Source of the DNA: Erysipelotrichaceae bacterium
GTDB lineage: Bacteria; Bacillota_I; Bacilli_A; Erysipelotrichales; Erysipelotrichaceae
Direction: 5' to 3'
Length of the DNA stretch: 64,000 nucleotides
Assembly: GCA_029101345.1 (NCBI GenBank)
Contig: JAQXQU010000065.1
Location: 16,439-80,438 of the forward strand
In this document: positions 37,409 to 47,341 of the stretch, in pieces
Position numbering within the stretch: the stretch's first letter is position 1
Layout: the number at the start of each line of letters is the position of its first letter
Program-made: the position numbers and the translations under genes
Notes under the pieces: model-generated
The model's database searches: none
What the model saw: only the letters and a program-made list of their open reading frames with translations
Told to the model about the DNA's origin: nothing

Positions 37409-38359
37409 ATGAAAAAACTAGGAACATTACTTATGGCATTATGCCTGCTTGCAGCTCTTGTCGGCTGTTCAAGTGAAACTGAGAAGGGACCAGACTATAA
37501 TGTCGGTGTCATCCAGTATGTCCAGCACGAAGCGCTTGACAAGGCAACCAACGGCTTCGTTGAAGCTTTGACCAAAGCAGTTGAAGCCGATGGCAAGACA
37601 GTCAACATCGAAGTCAAGAATGCATCAAACGAATCTGCCAACTGTACAACTATTGCTGCTGATTTCTTGTCAAACAATGTTGATCTGATCATGGCTAATG
37701 CAACACCAGCCCTCTTGGCTGCTGCAACAGCTACTGATTCAACACCAATCCTTGGTACATCAATCACTGTCTATGATGCTGCTTTTGATGGAACAACACC
37801 AGCAAACGTCTCTGGTACCTCTGATTTGGCTCCATTAGACAAACAGGCGGAAATGTTCAATGAACTGTTGCCAGAAGCCAATACAATCGGTCTCTTATAC
37901 TGTTCAGCTGAAAAGAACTCAGCATACCAGATTGAAACAATCGAATCTTATTTGACTCAGATGGGCAAGACTTGCAAGCGTTACAGCTTCGCTGAAGCTT
38001 CTGAATTATCAATGGTTGTAGAACAGGCTTGCCAGGAAGTTGATGCCATCTACATCCCTACTGACAATACATGTGCTGCCAATACCGAAACAATTGCCAA
38101 CGTAGTCCTGCCTAACAACATTCCAGTCATCGCAGGTGAAAATGGCATCTGCACTGGCTGTGGTATCGCAACATTGTCAATTGACTACTACGATATCGGT
38201 TATGCAACAGGCTTGATGGCTTATGAAATCCTAGTCAATGGCAAGAGCGTATCTGATATGCCAGTTGAATTTGCACCAGAATTTACCTACCTATACAATC
38301 CCGATAATTGTGCATATTTCAATATCGATGTACCTAGCAACTATCAGCCAATCGAATAA
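37409..38359 (+). CDS. ABC transporter substrate-binding lipoprotein (TrpX/ABC_sub_bind type)
   Basis: Lipobox LAALVGCSS; NVGVIQYVQHEALDKATNGFVEAL typical of the family. Confidence 0.9.
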   Translation: MKKLGTLLMALCLLAALVGCSSETEKGPDYNVGVIQYVQHEALDKATNGFVEALTKAVEADGKTVNIEVKNASNESANCTTIAADFLSNNVDLIMANATPALLAAATATDSTPILGTSITVYDAAFDGTTPANVSGTSDLAPLDKQAEMFNELLPEANTIGLLYCSAEKNSAYQIETIESYLTQMGKTCKRYSFAEASELSMVVEQACQEVDAIYIPTDNTCAANTETIANVVLPNNIPVIAGENGICTGCGIATLSIDYYDIGYATGLMAYEILVNGKSVSDMPVEFAPEFTYLYNPDNCAYFNIDVPSNYQPIE

Positions 38360-38364
38360 GCAAA

Positions 38365-39306
38365 ATGTCATTCCTGCTATCTCTGATCAATTCCATGCCT
38401 AATGCCATTGCCCAAGGCATGGTATATGGCATCATGGCAATTGGTGTCTATATTACTTATAAGATCATGGACATTGCCGATCTGACAGTTGATGGTTCAC
38501 TATGTACCGGTGGTGCTGTCTGCGTCATCATGGTCCTAAATGGCCATCATGTCCTTGTCGCCATGTTATGCGCTGTGATTGCCGGCATGGTTACCGGTCT
38601 TATTACTGGTCTTCTTTGCACCAAATTTGGCATTCCTGCTATCCTCTCGGGTATTCTGCTTCAATTGGGGCTCTACTCAATCAACCTTCATATCATGGGC
38701 TGGGGTACTGAAACCTTCTCCAAATCAAATCTGGCCATCAGTGTTGACAAATACAATCTGCTGGCCTCATCAAGATTTGTCAAAGCAATTGTCCCTAATA
38801 ATCCAATCTTCTCAGTTGGCATCTTTATCATTATTGTCATCGCCTTGCTTTACTGGTTCTTTGGAACAGAAATTGGTTGTGCCTTGCGAGCAACTGGTGC
38901 CAACCAGAATATGGCTAGAGCCCAGGGCATCAATACAAGTAGCAGCAAGGTCCTGGCACTGATGATTTCCAATGGCCTTGTGGCCTTGTCTGGCGCGTTA
39001 TTAGCCCAATTTCAAGGTTATGCGGATGTCAATATGGGAAGAGGTGCGATTGTCATCGGCTTAGCAGCTGTCATTATTGGTGAAGTCATCTTCTCCAAGA
39101 TCTTTAGAAACTTTGCACTGAAGCTTCTTTACTGTGTCCTAGGTGCCATCATCTACTATATGGTTCTGCAATTTGTCTTAAAGCTTGGCTTATCAACCGA
39201 TGATCTCAAGCTCTTAAGTGCTACTGTTGTTGCACTATTCCTTGCCGTTCCTTATTGGAAAGCCAATTATGCCGCTACGCATGTAAAGGAGGGCAGAAAA
39301 TGCTAA
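38365..39306 (+). CDS. ABC transporter permease (TrpY-like)
   Basis: GMVYGIMAIGVYITYKIMDIADLTVDGSLCTGGAV; hydrophobic. Confidence 0.9.
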   Translation: MSFLLSLINSMPNAIAQGMVYGIMAIGVYITYKIMDIADLTVDGSLCTGGAVCVIMVLNGHHVLVAMLCAVIAGMVTGLITGLLCTKFGIPAILSGILLQLGLYSINLHIMGWGTETFSKSNLAISVDKYNLLASSRFVKAIVPNNPIFSVGIFIIIVIALLYWFFGTEIGCALRATGANQNMARAQGINTSSSKVLALMISNGLVALSGALLAQFQGYADVNMGRGAIVIGLAAVIIGEVIFSKIFRNFALKLLYCVLGAIIYYMVLQFVLKLGLSTDDLKLLSATVVALFLAVPYWKANYAATHVKEGRKC

Positions 39307-40085
39307 AAGTAAGCAATATCCATAAGACATTCAATCCCGGTACTGTCAATGAAAAAGTGGCCTTAAATGGCGTTACTTTGGAGCTTGAAGAAGGCGATTT
39401 CGTTACAGTCATTGGTGGCAATGGTGCAGGCAAATCAACACTGCTCAATGCCATTGCCGGTGTCTGGAATGTTGATTCCGGTTCCATTACCATCGATAAT
39501 GATGATGTTACCAATCTTCCTGAATATAAAAGAGCCTGCTATATTGGCAGAGTCTTCCAAGACCCAATGAATGGTACAGCTGCCACTATGCAGATAGAAG
39601 AGAATATGGCTCTGGCTTCAAGAAGGGGCAAGAAAAGAACGCTGAAAACCGGCATTACCAAAGAAGAAAAAGCACAATACCATGAGCTATTGAAAGAACT
39701 GGGTTTAGGTCTTGAAGAGCGTATGACAACAAAGGTCGGCTTATTGTCAGGTGGTCAAAGACAGGCCTTGACCTTGCTGATGGCGACAATGAACAAGCCC
39801 AGGATTCTTCTGCTTGATGAACATACAGCTGCTCTTGATCCCAAGACTGCTGCCAAGGTTCTGGAAACTACCAATCGCATTGTCAGCAAATACAATCTGA
39901 CAACCTTCATGGTCACTCATAACATGAAGGATGCCCTGGCATTAGGCAATCGTCTCATCATGATGAATGAAGGAAAGATCATTCTTGATGTCAAAGGCGA
40001 AGAAAAGAAGAAATTGTCAGTTGAAGATCTGCTCAAGATTTTTGAAGCCAATGGCAATGTTACAGATCAGGTCATTCTAAGTTAA
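39300..40085 (+). CDS. ABC transporter ATP-binding protein (TrpZ-like)
   Basis: GGNGAGKSTLLNAIAG, LLSGGQRQALTLLMA, LLLDEHTAALD. Confidence 0.93.
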   Translation: MLKVSNIHKTFNPGTVNEKVALNGVTLELEEGDFVTVIGGNGAGKSTLLNAIAGVWNVDSGSITIDNDDVTNLPEYKRACYIGRVFQDPMNGTAATMQIEENMALASRRGKKRTLKTGITKEEKAQYHELLKELGLGLEERMTTKVGLLSGGQRQALTLLMATMNKPRILLLDEHTAALDPKTAAKVLETTNRIVSKYNLTTFMVTHNMKDALALGNRLIMMNEGKIILDVKGEEKKKLSVEDLLKIFEANGNVTDQVILS

Positions 40086-40086
40086 C

Positions 40087-40114
40087 AAAGAGCTATCACG
40101 AGATAGCTCTTTTC
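40087..40114. terminator. Terminator hairpin
   Basis: AAAGAGCTATCACGAGATAGCTCTTTT. Confidence 0.75.
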
Positions 40115-40116
40115 TT

Positions 40117-40575
40117 TTAGTTCATCTTTGCCTTAGGAGTAAACTGCTCCTCTGCTATTTTCAAGCCGCCTGAATTAAGCAAGACTGCACTAAGATCAAT
40201 AAAATTGCGATTTTCATCAAAAGGAAGAATGGTAACAGATAAGGTGACAATGCAGCTTTCTTCTTCATAAGTATAGGAATCCCCATAAATCATCATGCAG
40301 AGATAATTGTCTTCATCAATGAAAAGGTCAATGCCATTATATAAGCCAAAGATCTCTTCAACTTCATAGACATCTGCCAAGAACTGATGCCTCATCTCCA
40401 TCTTCTGGTTATTGTTTAAGACATCCTGGTATTTGCAAACCATTAGGCACTGATAATTTGGGATACTTCCAATCCTTCCGAGAATCTCTTCGTTTTCCCT
40501 GTTATGAGTGGCGATTTCCTCGTCGCTGCAATCAAGAATGGATTTGGTATTGATCGGTTTTAATTCAATTAGCAC
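40117..40575 (-). CDS. Hypothetical protein
   Basis: 152 aa ORF directly downstream of the WYL regulator; no family recognised. Confidence 0.6.
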   Translation of the reverse strand: MLIELKPINTKSILDCSDEEIATHNRENEEILGRIGSIPNYQCLMVCKYQDVLNNNQKMEMRHQFLADVYEVEEIFGLYNGIDLFIDEDNYLCMMIYGDSYTYEEESCIVTLSVTILPFDENRNFIDLSAVLLNSGGLKIAEEQFTPKAKMN

Positions 40576-40591
40576 TAGAATCCTCCTTTAG

Positions 40592-41560
40592 CTATTCATA
40601 TTTGGCAAGGATTTCCTTCAGGCCTTCCTTGACCCTGTTTCTTAATTCGACTGGCTCCATTACCTCTGCAACGCTTCCATACTGAAGCAGCCAGTAATAG
40701 AGGGCATCATAGTTGGTCGTTACTCGAACCACTGAATGGTCTTCGCCAGCTGATACGACCCTGTAGTCTGTTCCATGCCAGTCCTCAAATGAGCCGATGT
40801 GGCGGTTGGAGATCCTGATCTTTGCTGTCCCGGCATCGCCGGCAAACATGTAGATATGTTCTCTCATATACTTCCCTAGATCGAAGTCATGTCCTACAAC
40901 ATCAATCAATGGCGTTCTTCTTTCATTGATGGCTCTTGCGCTTGTAAGCCTGTCGATCCTTCTTGGCTCCAATGACAGCTTTCCATCCCTGCTGGCATTG
41001 CATAGAAGATAGTATCTGGACTGGTCGGATACTACAAAATACGGATCGACAATCCTTGGCGGCCAGTCCTTCCTTGTGCCATCGATCTGCGGGGAGTGCT
41101 GGATGATCTCAAGCTTCAGATCCCTTTCAATCGCATCATCAATGGCGTCAAGAATGTCATAAAGGGAATCATTCCTTGTCCTGTTGATTGAAGACAGGTA
41201 GGTAAGGTTTTTCGCCTTGCCCCTCATGCTGTTCATGGACAATGTCCTGAGCTTTTCAATCAGGGTTTTGGCTTCCCTTTCCGGAATGTGCTTGCCATAC
41301 ATGACGCCATCAATCAGTGTCCTGAGCTCCCTTTCAGTGAAGAGGTCCTTTCTGTATACGCCTCTTGTACCGGCAACATATCCCGCTTGCCTTAGCTCCT
41401 TGAGATAGTCGGAGCAGGTATGCCTGCTGATGACATCGCCATACTTTTCTTCCAGGCGTTCCATCAGCTCAGCCTGGGACATCGTATGCTTGGCATCCGA
41501 ATGCTCATTGAGTATCTCCATGATATGGATGGCCAGTAATCTGTTGCTATTTTCCATCAT
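40592..41560 (-). CDS. WYL-domain transcriptional regulator
   Basis: N-terminal HTH (MSQAELMERLEEKYGDVISRHTCSDYLKELRQAGY), central SDQSRYYLLCNASRDGKLSLEPRRIDRL. Confidence 0.85.
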   Translation of the reverse strand: MMENSNRLLAIHIMEILNEHSDAKHTMSQAELMERLEEKYGDVISRHTCSDYLKELRQAGYVAGTRGVYRKDLFTERELRTLIDGVMYGKHIPEREAKTLIEKLRTLSMNSMRGKAKNLTYLSSINRTRNDSLYDILDAIDDAIERDLKLEIIQHSPQIDGTRKDWPPRIVDPYFVVSDQSRYYLLCNASRDGKLSLEPRRIDRLTSARAINERRTPLIDVVGHDFDLGKYMREHIYMFAGDAGTAKIRISNRHIGSFEDWHGTDYRVVSAGEDHSVVRVTTNYDALYYWLLQYGSVAEVMEPVELRNRVKEGLKEILAKYE

Positions 41561-41943
41561 CCACCTTCCTTTCGATTTTCATATTGTGCTCAATTAGCGC
41601 AAAGAGTTCTGCTTTCATACTGATTCTAACACCAGTGACTCCAAGTTCCACTCCCCCTTATAGCTAATGATAAGGAGATAATTTCAGGTGTCGGCTTCCT
41701 TTTTGGCAATTAAGTCTAGGAGATAATCATTTCCTCATGAAAATCTTCCATCCACAGATGCTTACTATTATTTCTCTTATCTTATCAAAGATTATGTTCA
41801 AAATATTGCTCATAAAGATTATTATTTTGCAAATATTCTTTTTGTCTTGAAGCATCAGCCATACTTAGTAGAATTAGCTATACAGGAAGAAGAGCAATGG
41901 CATTAGCTGACTGCCTAAATAAAAACCGGTCATCAGTACTGAT

Positions 41944-42101
41944 CACCTTATCATCAGGCCCCTTAATATCAATGATGCGGAAGCACTAAGGGAAAGGATG
42001 GCTGAGAGATCCCTGTATAAGTATTGAGGCAAGGCTATGGAACCAAAGCCCTTGAAGCCATGATTGATTTCATCTTTGTCTATGGCCCTCTTGACAGTGA
42101 T
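41944..42101 (+). pseudogene. Decayed GNAT acetyltransferase fragment
   Basis: + strand LIIRPLNINDAEALRERMAERSLYKY*GK then a frame change to GYGTKALEAMIDFIFVYG; N-terminal and motif A pieces separated by stop, frameshift and internal deletion. Confidence 0.5.
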
Positions 42102-42104
42102 AAA

Positions 42105-42126
42105 AAAGTGGCCAGGATGGCCACTT
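42105..42126 (-). terminator. Terminator of RpiR-family gene
   Basis: Minus strand AAGTGGCCATCCTGGCCACTTTTTT. Confidence 0.75.
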
Positions 42127-42141
42127 GTGTCAAATGATAAA

Positions 42142-42909
42142 CTAGTCTTTTTTCTTGGAGACATATTCCACAAATCCATCATAGAGCAGATGCAAAGCCA
42201 GATGCAAAGTCAAATAGCTTGAACGATTGATATTCAGATCTGTATTCTTGAAGGAATTCTGGAAGTAAAGATTGTATTTGGCAATGGAAGACAATTCATT
42301 ATTGGAAACATTGGTTATGGAGATTACTGGTACATCCGTTAATCCCAAAGTCACAATTGAATCCCGGTACTTGTCAACATTGCCAGACCAGGAAGCAATA
42401 ATCACCAGATCATTCTTTTTGATATGCTTGCTGATGATCTTGAACTCTCCAGAGGCTGGAATCAGAATGACATGCTTATTGAGATTCAGCATGCATCTTG
42501 AGAACTCCTGAAGCATTAGCCTTTGGCCTAGTCCTGTACCATAGGCATAGATATGTTCAGCCTTGTCAAGAATGCTGTAGATCTCATTAATCAAAACATT
42601 CTGTGAGAACATCTTAATGGTCTGGGCAACATCAGTCTTCATCATGTCAACTGTATCAACCTGGCTGTTTTCCTTATTTGCAACATCACTCTTAAGAAAA
42701 TACTTGAACTCACTAAAACCGCTAAAACCCAGCTTCTTTGCCGTTCTCAGGACAGTTGCTGCAGAAGCATTGCAACCTTTGGCAATATCAGCCAGATTGG
42801 CATTGGTACAGTATCCAAGATTATTGCGAATATAGCCCAGGATATGCAAGTCAATCTTGTTCAGCTTGTCATGATTTTCATTGATGATCAGATCCAATTG
42901 TTGGCTCAT
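42142..42909 (-). CDS. RpiR/MurR family transcriptional regulator (HTH + SIS)
   Basis: ANLADIAKGCNASAATVLRTAKKLGFSGFSEFKYFL; SIS domain AEHIYAYGTGLGQRLMLQEFSRCMLNL. Confidence 0.92.
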   Translation of the reverse strand: MSQQLDLIINENHDKLNKIDLHILGYIRNNLGYCTNANLADIAKGCNASAATVLRTAKKLGFSGFSEFKYFLKSDVANKENSQVDTVDMMKTDVAQTIKMFSQNVLINEIYSILDKAEHIYAYGTGLGQRLMLQEFSRCMLNLNKHVILIPASGEFKIISKHIKKNDLVIIASWSGNVDKYRDSIVTLGLTDVPVISITNVSNNELSSIAKYNLYFQNSFKNTDLNINRSSYLTLHLALHLLYDGFVEYVSKKKD

Positions 42910-42927
42910 ATTAACCTCTTTATGAAA

Positions 42928-44316
42928 TTATAAGCCTTTTCTTACTCCCATTGCAAAGTCTTTATTTAGCAGGAATGGCCTTAAGTAGCCAAGCGTTGCA
43001 GTTGTTGGAAGAACATCAGGATTCAGCTCAATACCCAATTCCTCAACAATATACTTTCTTCTTCTTTCCATTCTTGCATACATCAAAGGAGCCTTTTCCC
43101 TGATTTCTGCTCTAAGCTTTTCATCAGCTAGGACAATGGAACTTTCAGCATTTGTACCACCATAACCCTTGACTGAAGGAATGATATCAAGCTGCAAAAT
43201 CATACCACTGCAAAGCTCTTCCTTGCTGTTCTTATAGATTGGCGAAGAAAGCCATTCCTCATCAGCACATAGATGGCCTGGGCATAATCCCCAATTGTAT
43301 TTGTCCTTTGGCAATACTTTTTCCATCAAGGCATATAGTTCACCACCACTCATACCGCAATGGATATTCTCAAGCCAAGCGACTGTTGCCCCATAATAAG
43401 GTTTGACAACAGCGTCAAGATAGTCTCTCATGCCTTCAGGAAGTTCATTTTCATCATGAACAGCATAGCCGCTTCTTGATGATAAGCCACCCTTATAGCC
43501 AACAGTCAAGGAGATTGGATCACCTAGTTTGACTTCATTGTCGGTTGGATAGATATTGGCCTTGAGGAATCTTGGCCCTGCGGAGGCGATAGTAACTACT
43601 GAATTCTTCTGGCCTAAGGCATTAAGGGTTGCACCTAATTCTGTTTCCTTGACACCTAAATCAAGCTGTTCCATAGCTCTGTAGACACAATCGCCAGCTA
43701 AAGCAGCACCGAATTCATAATGTTCGATTTCATTGACATTATTTGTATTTCTGACACCCTTGTAGCCAATAAAGAGATCAGTCGCATTGCTGACATTGTC
43801 ATTGCCACAGATTTTTCTGATCCTCTCTACAACATAATATGGAACATCAAAGAGCTGGCTATTGTCTTCAAAAGCACTGGTGAAATTCTTCCAGCCGACA
43901 ATGCCAGTCTTCAAGCCGCCAGTCAAGCCGGCATCTTCCAATAATCCCTCTAATGGCTTTATATTGTCCATTGGCTGATTAGGAAGCGAGAAATAAGGGG
44001 CATGAATAGCCTTTGAAGGAATACGAGCCTTTTCAACCTTATTGAGATTTTCATTGCCCATGACCATATAGCTTTCACCATTCTGATGCAAGACCAGCAG
44101 TGCTTCTTCAAAGCGTGGCAAAAAGCCTGTCAGATATTCAAAGTTATTGCCATGTTCAAGATCACCATAGATGACAAGGACATCAAGTCCTCTTTCCTTC
44201 ATCCTGGCTAGGACCTTGTCTTTTCTCTGGGCCATTGTTTCATCACTTAACATGACTGGTACAGCAGTGGCATCAAGTTCAGGTCTTAAGGTCTTGCGAT
44301 ATTCGATTACTGCCAT
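42928..44316 (-). CDS. M24 family (creatinase/aminopeptidase P-like) protein
   Basis: MKERGLDVLVIYGDLEHGNNFEYLTGF N-terminal creatinase-like domain; C-terminal pita-bread-like region. Confidence 0.75.
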   Translation of the reverse strand: MAVIEYRKTLRPELDATAVPVMLSDETMAQRKDKVLARMKERGLDVLVIYGDLEHGNNFEYLTGFLPRFEEALLVLHQNGESYMVMGNENLNKVEKARIPSKAIHAPYFSLPNQPMDNIKPLEGLLEDAGLTGGLKTGIVGWKNFTSAFEDNSQLFDVPYYVVERIRKICGNDNVSNATDLFIGYKGVRNTNNVNEIEHYEFGAALAGDCVYRAMEQLDLGVKETELGATLNALGQKNSVVTIASAGPRFLKANIYPTDNEVKLGDPISLTVGYKGGLSSRSGYAVHDENELPEGMRDYLDAVVKPYYGATVAWLENIHCGMSGGELYALMEKVLPKDKYNWGLCPGHLCADEEWLSSPIYKNSKEELCSGMILQLDIIPSVKGYGGTNAESSIVLADEKLRAEIREKAPLMYARMERRRKYIVEELGIELNPDVLPTTATLGYLRPFLLNKDFAMGVRKGL

Positions 44317-45585
44317 TTATTCTCCTTCTTTTGCAATATCCATGATCAGATGCAAGAGGACATCAGCGCCCTTCTTGATATCTGCATAATCAGTCCATTC
44401 TTCTGGGCAATGGGAAACACCATTGTTTCTGCTTGGTACATAAATCATATTAGTATCGCAGAAATCAGTCATGATCATGGAATCATGGCCTGTGCCATTG
44501 TTGATGATCATATAGCTATAGCCCAGATTCTTGCAAATGTCTTCCATCTTCTTGACATTATCTGCACACATGACACTTGGTCCTGTTGGATTAGGATAGT
44601 TGATTCTTCTGATTTCCTGCAATTCATATGGCAAATCGAATTCCTTGCTGACTTCTTCCAACAAGTCCTTGACCATCTTGCCAAAATCAACCTTCTGGAC
44701 AATTTCCCTAGTGAAGGTTCTGATTTCGATCTTGCCTTCAACAAGTTCTGGAACAAACTGGTTGGAATTAGGCGTGATATCAAGTCTTCCGACCATGCCG
44801 GTTACTTCATCACCCAGTTCCTTGATCATATTGTCAAAGCGGACAATGAAGTTGGAAGCAGCAACCAATGCATCCTTTCTTGCGCTCATTGGTGCAGTTG
44901 AGTCTGCTGTCTTGCCTAAAAAACGGAAAGTATAGCGGCCAATGCCAGCCAAATAGGAAATCAATCCGATTTCAATCTTTTCTCTATCTAAAACTGGTCC
45001 CTGTTCAACATGCAGTTCAACAAAGTTCTTGATGGAACCAGGTTCTCTTCTAGCTTTATCCAAATCAGGTGTTAAGCCATATTCAGCCATGGCTTCCAGC
45101 TTTGTCTGTCCAAAACGGTTTTTGACTGTTTGAAGTTCACCCATAGTCATAGTACCAACCATTGCACGTGAATTGGAGACACCTGTACTAGGGCCAAATG
45201 TTGCGCCCTCTTCAGCATTCATCACAATCAATTCCATTGGATAGTCATTTTCAAAATTGTTTTCAGTCAGAATGCGCATTACTTCCAAAGCCGATACTGT
45301 TCCAGCATTGCCATCAAAAGCACCGCCATTGACAACAGTATCGTAGTGAGAACCAAACATGACAACCGGAGCATCCTTGAGCTTGCCTTCTTTTCTGCCA
45401 AAGATTGTGCCATAACCATCTTCATAGACATTCAGGCCCAGCTTCTTCATTTCTGATACCAGATATTCCTTAGCCATTGCATCTTCCTTGGAATAGGAAG
45501 ATCTTGTTACACCCTTGCCAGGTGTTGATGTGAATTTGGCGAGTGTTTCCAAATCCCTTTGTATTCTTTCGACTTTTGTTTCCAT
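44317..45585 (-). CDS. M20 family Zn-dependent hydrolase (hydantoinase/carbamoylase-like)
   Basis: GSHYDTVVNGGAFDGNAGTVSALEVMRIL, NAEEGATFGPS, ELHVEQGPVLDREK, NGTGHDSM. Confidence 0.88.
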   Translation of the reverse strand: METKVERIQRDLETLAKFTSTPGKGVTRSSYSKEDAMAKEYLVSEMKKLGLNVYEDGYGTIFGRKEGKLKDAPVVMFGSHYDTVVNGGAFDGNAGTVSALEVMRILTENNFENDYPMELIVMNAEEGATFGPSTGVSNSRAMVGTMTMGELQTVKNRFGQTKLEAMAEYGLTPDLDKARREPGSIKNFVELHVEQGPVLDREKIEIGLISYLAGIGRYTFRFLGKTADSTAPMSARKDALVAASNFIVRFDNMIKELGDEVTGMVGRLDITPNSNQFVPELVEGKIEIRTFTREIVQKVDFGKMVKDLLEEVSKEFDLPYELQEIRRINYPNPTGPSVMCADNVKKMEDICKNLGYSYMIINNGTGHDSMIMTDFCDTNMIYVPSRNNGVSHCPEEWTDYADIKKGADVLLHLIMDIAKEGE

Positions 45586-45601
45586 TTTATCCTCCTGGAA
45601 A

Positions 45602-45630
45602 AGAAACAGGCTTTATTCGAGCCTGTTTCT
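45602..45630 (-). terminator. Intra-operon terminator-like hairpin
   Basis: Minus strand GAAACAGGCTcgaataaAGCCTGTTTCTTTT between PTS and M20 genes. Confidence 0.6.
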
Positions 45631-45648
45631 TAGTTATAGTCTTTACTA

Positions 45649-47226
45649 TTAAGCAGCTTTGACGGCTCTCTTTAATTCAGCGGCAGCTTTTTCAACTTTA
45701 GCGCCATAGACAACCTGAATCTGTGTATCACTAACTTTGATCAAGCCTAATGAACCAGTCTTCTTCAATAGCTTTTCATCAACAACTGAAGTGTCCTTTA
45801 AGACTAGACGCAATCTGGAAATGCAGTTGTCGATTTCAACGATGTTGTCCTTGCCACCTACAGCTTCCATGATAGCCTTGCCTAATTCTGTAACTTCAAC
45901 ACTGTTATCGATTTCATCTGTTTCATCTTCTCTGCCAGGAGTCTTGATGTTGAACTTGACAATAGCCCATCTGAAGACCAGGAAGTAGATGACAGCGTAG
46001 ATTAAGCCAATGATGAGGTTGACAACCCACTTTGTTTCCATTCCACGCAGTACACCAAACAGCATGAAGTCAACAAGACCGCCACCAGCATTACCAATGC
46101 AGACACCAAGCAGAGTATTGAGCAGGAATGATGTACCAGCCATGAATGCATGGAATAACCACAATAATGGTGAAATGAAGAAGAATGCGAATTCAATTGG
46201 TTCAGTAATACCAGTGAAGAAGCTTGTCAAACCGGCAGCTAACAGCATACCCTTGACCTTGCTCTTGTTCTGAGGAAGTGCAGTAACATACATAGCATAG
46301 CATGCTGCTGGCAAACCGAAGACCATGAATGGATGAGTACCCTGAGTCAGGAATCTAGTAGCCTGTCTCATGACATCCATATCTGGATTAGCCTGCATCA
46401 ATGTAGCATTGAAGATATTCAAAGCACCAGAAACTGTCTGACCATCAACAACAGCTGTACCACCAATTGGTGTGAATCTGATCATCTGGTTCAAGATGTG
46501 GTGAAGACCTGTAGGAATCAATAATCTTTCCAGGAAACCATAGATGAATGTACCAAACGCACCAGCAGCAGCCAATAGGCTTCCGAAGCCATTGATTACT
46601 GTATTGAAGATTGGCCATACAAAGTACATGACGATTGCAAGGAATGGAATAGTGACAACCATCATGATTGGAACAAATCTCTTGCCTGAGAAGAATGAGA
46701 ATGCAACAGGCAACTGAGTAGTATGGAACTTGTTGTGGATCATAGCTGTCCATAAACCAACAACGATACCACCGAAGATTGACATACGATATGTGAAGAT
46801 GCCCATTGTTGTATCATATGCAGCGTTGACCTGAGTAGCCTTCAGAAGATCCATGCCCTGTTCCATCAAATATGCAACAGAAGTAGTTTCAGCAGTGATG
46901 CCCTTTAAGCCCAGGAAGAAACGGATTGTTACATGGAAGAGAACAAAACCGATGATGGAAGCAAATGTAGCAACTTCCTTGTCTTCATGTGAAAGGCCCT
47001 GAGCAATTGACATACAGAACAAGATTGGCAATAAGCCGAATAAGCCACCTGCCAAAGCATTGACCAAGCTGACAAAGTTGTTAACAACCTTGACATCAGC
47101 TAAGACAGTACCTAAGACATTTGGGTTCTGAAGTGTTGATGCTAAACCTAGTAGCAAACCGGCAGCGACAATAATGGATAAAGGACCCATCATTGACTTA
47201 CCAAACTTCTGGATAAAAGTTTTCAT
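45649..47226 (-). CDS. PTS transporter EIICB (glucose/maltose/GlcNAc superfamily)
   Basis: EIIC membrane domain with GLHHILNQMI, GITEPIEFAF; EIIB phosphorylation site EIDNCISRLRLVLKD. Confidence 0.92.
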   Translation of the reverse strand: MKTFIQKFGKSMMGPLSIIVAAGLLLGLASTLQNPNVLGTVLADVKVVNNFVSLVNALAGGLFGLLPILFCMSIAQGLSHEDKEVATFASIIGFVLFHVTIRFFLGLKGITAETTSVAYLMEQGMDLLKATQVNAAYDTTMGIFTYRMSIFGGIVVGLWTAMIHNKFHTTQLPVAFSFFSGKRFVPIMMVVTIPFLAIVMYFVWPIFNTVINGFGSLLAAAGAFGTFIYGFLERLLIPTGLHHILNQMIRFTPIGGTAVVDGQTVSGALNIFNATLMQANPDMDVMRQATRFLTQGTHPFMVFGLPAACYAMYVTALPQNKSKVKGMLLAAGLTSFFTGITEPIEFAFFFISPLLWLFHAFMAGTSFLLNTLLGVCIGNAGGGLVDFMLFGVLRGMETKWVVNLIIGLIYAVIYFLVFRWAIVKFNIKTPGREDETDEIDNSVEVTELGKAIMEAVGGKDNIVEIDNCISRLRLVLKDTSVVDEKLLKKTGSLGLIKVSDTQIQVVYGAKVEKAAAELKRAVKAA

Positions 47227-47341
47227 GATTTTCCCCCTTTTAGTAGATTAGTGTGCTAATCTTTACAACCAAATTCTATCTTTAGAAGGAATGATTATGA
47301 AAGCTCTTCCAGCCCTTTAGATTATTCTTTTGCTTCTTTAT

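Noticed and set aside
41547-41618. Short upstream ORF MKAELFALIEHNMKIERKVDDGK overlapping the WYL start
   Set aside because: Weak RBS and no support for translation; could be fortuitous, so not claimed as a leader peptide.
44350-44935. 183-aa and 111-aa plus-strand ORFs
   Set aside because: Antisense to the M20 hydrolase, which has clear catalytic motifs.
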